A DNA stretch of 47,303 bases, taken from DATKFM01 sp046154965. Its GTDB lineage: Bacteria; Pseudomonadota; Alphaproteobacteria; Dongiales; Dongiaceae. The stretch covers positions 1 to 47,303 of the forward strand of contig JBJXDY010000022.1 of NCBI GenBank assembly GCA_046154965.1, given 5' to 3'. A model generated the notes under the pieces. The model saw nothing but the letters and a program-made list of their open reading frames with translations, did no database searches and was not told the origin of the DNA. The position numbers and the translations under genes were made by a program. Every line of letters starts with the position of its first letter. Position 1 is the stretch's first letter. Of this stretch, positions 44,001 through 47,303 are shown piece by piece.

Positions 44001-47000
44001 ATTCTCCAGGTTGGCGCCCAGGACATAGCCGGCCGCGGTGAAGAAGCCGATCTGCACTGTGTCTTCGCCGGCGCCGGCCGCCTCGACGATGGTATCGAAG
44101 GTCTTACCGGTCCGGTCGAGCACATAGGTATCGTTGCCGAGGCCGCCGGTCATGACGTCGATGCCGAAGCCGCCATCAAGCGTGTCGTTGCCGGTGCCGA
44201 GACCGCCGATCAGCGTATCGTTGCCTGCATCGCCTTCCAGCTTGTTGTCGTTGCTGTTGCCGGTGATCCGGTTGTTGTCGGCGCTACCCTTGCCATCGAT
44301 CGCCTCGTTGCCCACAAGAACCAGGCTCTCGATATTCGCAATCGTGAAAATCGAGAAATCGGAAGATGCTTCGATCGTGTCGATGCCTTCGCCGGGGCCG
44401 CTCTTCTCGAAGATGCTGTCGAGGAAGTCGTCGACCACATAGGTGTCGTTGCCCTTGCCGCCGATCATGATGTCGGCGTTGGCGCCGCCGTCGATCCGGT
44501 TGTTGCCGTTATTGCCGGTGATCGTGTTCTTCTCGCCATTGCCGGTGCCGTTGATCGATCCGGTGCCCAGCAGCTCGAGATTCTCGACATTGTCGGTGAG
44601 CTTGTAGCTGATGAAGCTCTGAACGGTGTCGGTGCCTTCGGCCGCCAGTTCTTCGACCAGGTCGCCGATATTGTCGACGACATAGGTGTCGTCGAGGACG
44701 CCGCCGCGCATGGTGTCGGCGCCGGCAAGTCCGTTGATGAAATCGTTACCGATCCCCTCGGCTATGAGGAGGTCGTTCTTTGAGGTTCCAATGAGGTCCA
44801 TATCGCCATTTCCTGTTATGATTCCGACCTCGATTCCCGCCGCCAGGGTCAAACTTTTGGTGGAGTAGACCGTGTCAAAGCCGCCGGAATCGGTGACGGT
44901 TTCGTTGGAGCCCTCGACGAAGAACGTGTCATCGCCCAGGCCGCCGTTGAGCGTATCTGCGTTGTTGTCGCCGGTGCCGTCGAGCGTGTCGTTCCCGTTG
45001 CCGCCTGTCAGACTGTTGTTGCCGCCGTTGCCGGTGATCTTGTTGTTGGTATCGCTGCCGGTGGCATTGACGTTATTGTTGCCGGTCAGCTGCATATTCT
45101 CGATCTCGGACAGGCCGGCGAGCGTGATCGTCACCGCCGACGCGACCGTATCGATGCCTTCGCCCTTGTTCTCGGTGATTGTGTCCTTGCCGTCGTCGAT
45201 GATGTAGGTGTCATCGCCCAGGCCGCCGATCAGCGTATCGTTGCCGCCGCCGCCATTGAGCGTGTTGTTGCCGCTGTTGCCGGTGATCTTGTTATTGAGA
45301 ATGTTGCCGGTGCCGCCGATGTTGTCAGAGCCCAGCAGGGTGAGATTTTCGATTTCCGTCGTGTTCTTGCCGCCGAGGGAGAACGTGACGTTGAGTTGCA
45401 CCTCGTCGATGCCCTCGTTCTTGTTTTCGGTCACGGTGTCGAGCGCAGCATCGATGACGTAGACATCGTTGCCGAGGCCGCCGGCGAGCGAATTGGTGCC
45501 GGTGCCGCCGGATAGCGTGTCGTCGCCGGCGCCGCCCGTCAGCGTGTCGTTGCCACCCAGGCCAGACAGCAGGTTGCTGCCGCTATTGCCAAGGATGTCG
45601 TTGGCGTCGGCGCTGCCGGTCCCCTTGAAATTGCCGACGCCGGTGAGGATCAGATTTTCGATATTGCTGCCGAGCGTGAAGTCCGCACCGGCCTCGACGG
45701 TGTCATTGCCGCTGGCGCCGCCGGCGAGTTCGCTGACCACATCACCCGGGACGTCGACGATGTAACGGTCATTGCCGTCGCCGCCGATCATCGTGTCGGC
45801 GCCGCCGGCGCCATTGAGCGTGTTGTTGCCGCTATTGCCGGTCAAAATGTTGGTCAGGGCGTTGCCGGTGCCGCTGATACTGTCCGCGTCCGTGAGGGTG
45901 AGATTTTCCACGGCGCCGAGGGCGGCCAGGGAGTAGCTGACGGACGCCTTCACCAGATCGGTGCCGTCGCCGCTTTCCGTGATCTTGTCGCCGGCGTCAT
46001 CGACGATATAGGTGTCGCTGCCATTGCCGCCGACCAGCGTGTCGAGGCCCGTGCCGCCATCCAGCGTGTCGCCGCCGTCATCGCCGGTCAGATTGTCGTT
46101 TCCACCGGCGCCGGCCAGGCTGTTGCTGTTGGCATTGCCGAGGATGATGTTGGCGACGTCGTTGCCGGTGCCGTTGATCGCGCCCGTGAGCAGCGTCAGG
46201 TTCTCGAAGTTCAATTGCAGCGTGAAATCGATGTTCGATTGCACCTCATCGACGCCTTCATCGGTTTTCTCGGTGAGGGTGTTGCCGGCGATGTCGACGA
46301 GATAGACGTCGTTGCCGAGGCCGCCGATCAGCGCGTTCGCGCCGGCGCCGCCCGCCAGCGTGTCATTGCCGCTGCCGCCGTCCAGCGTGTCGTTGCCGCC
46401 CTCGCCGGACAGGCTGTTATCGCCGGAATTGCCGAGAATGCTATTGGCGTCGACGCTGCCTTTGCCGATGAGGTCGGCGGTTCCCGCGAGCACCAGGTTC
46501 TCGATGTTGCCTGACAGCGTGTAGTTCGCGCTGGTTTCGACCGTATCGGTGCCGGCGCCGCCGCCTTCCGTAATGACATCGCCCGTCGCATCGACCACGT
46601 AGCGGTCGTTGCCGATGCCGCCCACCATGGTGTCGTCGCCGCTTTCGCCCGCCAGCGTATCGTTGCCGTCATTGCCGATCAGGCTGTCGTTGGCGCCGCC
46701 GCCAAAGAGGCTGTTGTCGGCGGCATTGCCGGTGATCTTGTTGGCCAGGGCGTTGCCCGTACCGTTGACCGCGCCGGCGAGAAGGGTCAGGTCCTCCACA
46801 TTGGTGAAGCCGGCGATGGAGTAGCTGATGGAGGCCTTGACTTCGTCGATGTCGGTGCCGGTCTCCACGATCTTGTCGGCCGCGTCATCCACGCCGTAGA
46901 TATCGGCGCCGGCGCCGCCGGCCAGGGTATCGACGCCGGTTCCGCCGTCGAGACTGTCCGCGCCGATGCCGCCGCTGAGCGTGTCGTTGTCGCCGCCGCC

Positions 47001-47303
47001 GCTGAGCGTGTCGTTGCCGTCGCCGCCGTCGATCGTATCGATGCCGCCCAGGCCGGAGAGATTGTTGTCATTGGTGTTGCCGGTGATGGTGTTGGCGAGG
47101 AGATTGCCGACGCCGGTGATCGCGGCGCCGGTCAGCGTGAGATCCTCGATGTTGTCCTGCAGCGTGTGGCTCGCCGCCGAGGACTGGACGAGATCGTCGC
47201 CCTTGCCGGCGTCTTCCTTCGTCACATCGCCGGCGGTATCGACGAAATACACATCGCTGCCGTCGCCGCCGGCCATGGAATCGTCGCCGCTGCCGCCCGC
47301 AAG
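41028..47303 (-). CDS. Giant RTX calcium-binding protein, 5' end off the window
   Basis: An open frame of 2,091 residues that continues past the right edge, so the true start is not seen. It is built of about 21 modules of roughly 90 residues. Each has glycine-aspartate nonapeptides (GGXGXDXLX, for example GGLGDDTYIIDDG) that bind calcium in beta-rolls. Each also has a spacer of the form DTVXSSXXYTLXXNXENLTLXGXXXXXGTGN. The last 110 residues (FYRISSSDGVDFITDFQEG, then NATDRIDVADVL and DANGAAGGHTYSTVFVIQG) match the C-terminal target region of type I-secreted RTX proteins. The protein is very acidic with hardly any lysine or cysteine. It is most likely secreted and acts as an adhesin or surface-layer protein; no catalytic domain is visible in this part. 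It ends at 41028, overlapping the DUF1848 gene. Confidence 0.96.
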   Translation of the reverse strand, partial: LAGGSGDDSMAGGDGSDVYFVDTAGDVTKEDAGKGDDLVQSSAASHTLQDNIEDLTLTGAAITGVGNLLANTITGNTNDNNLSGLGGIDTIDGGDGNDTLSGGGDNDTLSGGIGADSLDGGTGVDTLAGGAGADIYGVDDAADKIVETGTDIDEVKASISYSIAGFTNVEDLTLLAGAVNGTGNALANKITGNAADNSLFGGGANDSLIGNDGNDTLAGESGDDTMVGGIGNDRYVVDATGDVITEGGGAGTDTVETSANYTLSGNIENLVLAGTADLIGKGSVDANSILGNSGDNSLSGEGGNDTLDGGSGNDTLAGGAGANALIGGLGNDVYLVDIAGNTLTEKTDEGVDEVQSNIDFTLQLNFENLTLLTGAINGTGNDVANIILGNANSNSLAGAGGNDNLTGDDGGDTLDGGTGLDTLVGGNGSDTYIVDDAGDKITESGDGTDLVKASVSYSLAALGAVENLTLTDADSISGTGNALTNILTGNSGNNTLNGAGGADTMIGGDGNDRYIVDVPGDVVSELAGGASGNDTVEAGADFTLGSNIENLILTGVGNFKGTGSADANDILGNSGSNLLSGLGGNDTLTGGAGDDTLSGGTGTNSLAGGLGNDVYVIDAALDTVTENKNEGIDEVQLNVTFSLGGKNTTEIENLTLLGSDNIGGTGNILNNKITGNSGNNTLNGGGGNDTLIGGLGDDTYIIDDGKDTITENKGEGIDTVASAVTITLAGLSEIENMQLTGNNNVNATGSDTNNKITGNGGNNSLTGGNGNDTLDGTGDNNADTLNGGLGDDTFFVEGSNETVTDSGGFDTVYSTKSLTLAAGIEVGIITGNGDMDLIGTSKNDLLIAEGIGNDFINGLAGADTMRGGVLDDTYVVDNIGDLVEELAAEGTDTVQSFISYKLTDNVENLELLGTGSINGTGNGEKNTITGNNGNNRIDGGANADIMIGGKGNDTYVVDDFLDSIFEKSGPGEGIDTIEASSDFSIFTIANIESLVLVGNEAIDGKGSADNNRITGNSNDNKLEGDAGNDTLIGGLGTGNDTLDGGFGIDVMTGGLGNDTYVLDRTGKTFDTIVEAAGAGEDTVQIGFFTAAGYVLGANLENLEIIAGGVIHATGNAGKNKMTGNDDENTLNGGAGADTLIGKDGDDFYIVDTTADKIIELVNEGDDTIITKFTTDLNLDGLTEVENVWLQGTAAATLTGNDLSNFLLGNNSANSLVGGIGNDTLTGAGGADRQEGGAGNDRLHYDNKADLLIEAAGAGGGNDTVAGQISVDLELAAFDNIENIELIFSANIFGKGDEIANVILGNFGSNLLEGRAGDDTIDGGFGNDTINGGVGADSMFGGAGNDTFFVDATTDKVAEITDKITVNQGIDSVISDVDFVLGTHIENLTLVEGKDGKIGTGNDSFNNIIGNINANLLTGLAGNDTLTGNGGDDTLNGGTGIDILTGGEGDDVYIVDATTDKVVETGVKNYDRVESEDTFTLTANVEDLTLTGGKSVNATGNTLDNVLIGNSGGNILDGGVGKDTMTGGDGDDTYVIDHIDDLVDESGSTGSDTLKTGLYSIDLDDKTTKFEFFDFENVWLTGGAKLNATGDDDDNKLTGNTNGNVLRGLAGNDTLDGGAGADTMTGGKGNDTYTVDNIKDVIDEVSDNGGGIDTVASFVTYTLTEGFENLTLLGKANINATGSELDNVMVGNAGNNIIDGKVGADSMSGGNGNDLYLVDDAKDTVIEIAEAIGGIDSVQSKVSFTLTTGVENLTLVMGSIAIDGIGNGSGNIIVGNQNSNLLDGKEGNDVLTGGLGDDTLNGGANIDNMAGGLGGDLYFVDSKSDKVTEVADSNLSNRDHVRSTVSWTLGANFEDLTLLEGKDAVNALGNGGANKITGNSNSNFIDGGAGADTMAGGAGGDTYRLGAGDEIIENPGEGTDTVQSSLSINALWANVENVVLFGSGNLFVNGNASNNQIQGSTGANKIDGGGGDDTLMGFLGNDILTGGDGKDVFYRISSSDGVDFITDFQEGGDGVNATDRIDVADVLTNFEAGANIADYVRLVDDKAGNTLVQIDANGAAGGHTYSTVFVIQGQVFTDITALTGNFILTHDP
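41345..47303 (-). repeat. About 21 imperfect coding repeats of roughly 270-300 bp
   Basis: The DNA under the RTX gene is a head-to-tail array of modules of about 90 codons, counted by the repeated YXVD stretch that opens each spacer. Copies differ widely at DNA level, which argues for an old array kept by protein selection rather than recent amplification. Some modules are shorter or changed, such as those reading TFFVEGSNETVTD and RLHYDNKADLLIE. Confidence 0.85.

Overview
The window is chromosomal DNA of high G+C content, almost certainly from an alphaproteobacterium, most likely of the Rhodospirillales type. This rests on the family-level look of the proteins and on gene order: mutS divergent from a malic enzyme-phosphotransacetylase hybrid (maeB), phoR-pstSCAB-phoU-phoB, and dnaK-dnaJ-dapB. 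It also rests on an RpoH-type promoter of alphaproteobacterial form (CTTG-N17-CCTATAT) upstream of dnaK. No species call is possible from the sequence alone. I found no rRNA, tRNA, CRISPR array, prophage or insertion sequence.

Left part (1-11.4 kb): an accessory and metabolic stretch. A chemoreceptor runs off the left edge and forms a two-gene unit with a secreted Cache-domain protein. Next comes a PPOX flavoprotein / DUF1348 pair divergent from a LysR regulator with a clear T-N11-A box. These are followed by an AlaC-type aminotransferase, an enolase-superfamily dehydratase, a lysophospholipid acyltransferase-like protein, and a MerR regulator overlapping a carboxymuconolactone-decarboxylase-like gene. 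A glutamine synthetase homologue with altered active-site motifs closes this part.

Middle part (11.4-34.4 kb): housekeeping genes. mutS and maeB are divergent and are followed by a 460-bp gene-free island of short palindromes and tandem repeats and by a secreted orphan protein. The complete phosphate-starvation locus comes next, with a three-heptamer Pho box before pstS and a 12-bp perfect hairpin between pstS and pstC. PhoR and PhoB are the sensor and regulator, PstSCAB is the high-affinity phosphate importer, and PhoU links the two. A Phd/PIN toxin-antitoxin pair, pyrophosphatase, an AmpG-type permease, typA/bipA, a PfkB-family kinase, an EI24/CysZ-like membrane protein, a lipoprotein, nth and a DUF2244 protein follow.

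Right part (34.4-47.3 kb): an EamA exporter converges on dapB, and dapB lies downstream of dnaK-dnaJ. Then come a small membrane protein, a DUF1848 protein with a C-terminal CX3CX2C cluster, and a giant RTX calcium-binding protein. The RTX protein (at least 2,091 residues, about 21 modules) runs off the right edge and ends in a type I secretion target region.

I did not find a clearly undescribed multi-gene system. The best leads are the Cache-protein/chemoreceptor pair, the DUF1848 protein with a radical-SAM-like cysteine triad, the altered glutamine synthetase homologue behind mutS, two short reading frames with strong ribosome-binding sites flanking the enolase-superfamily gene, and the palindrome island at 16.5-17.0 kb.
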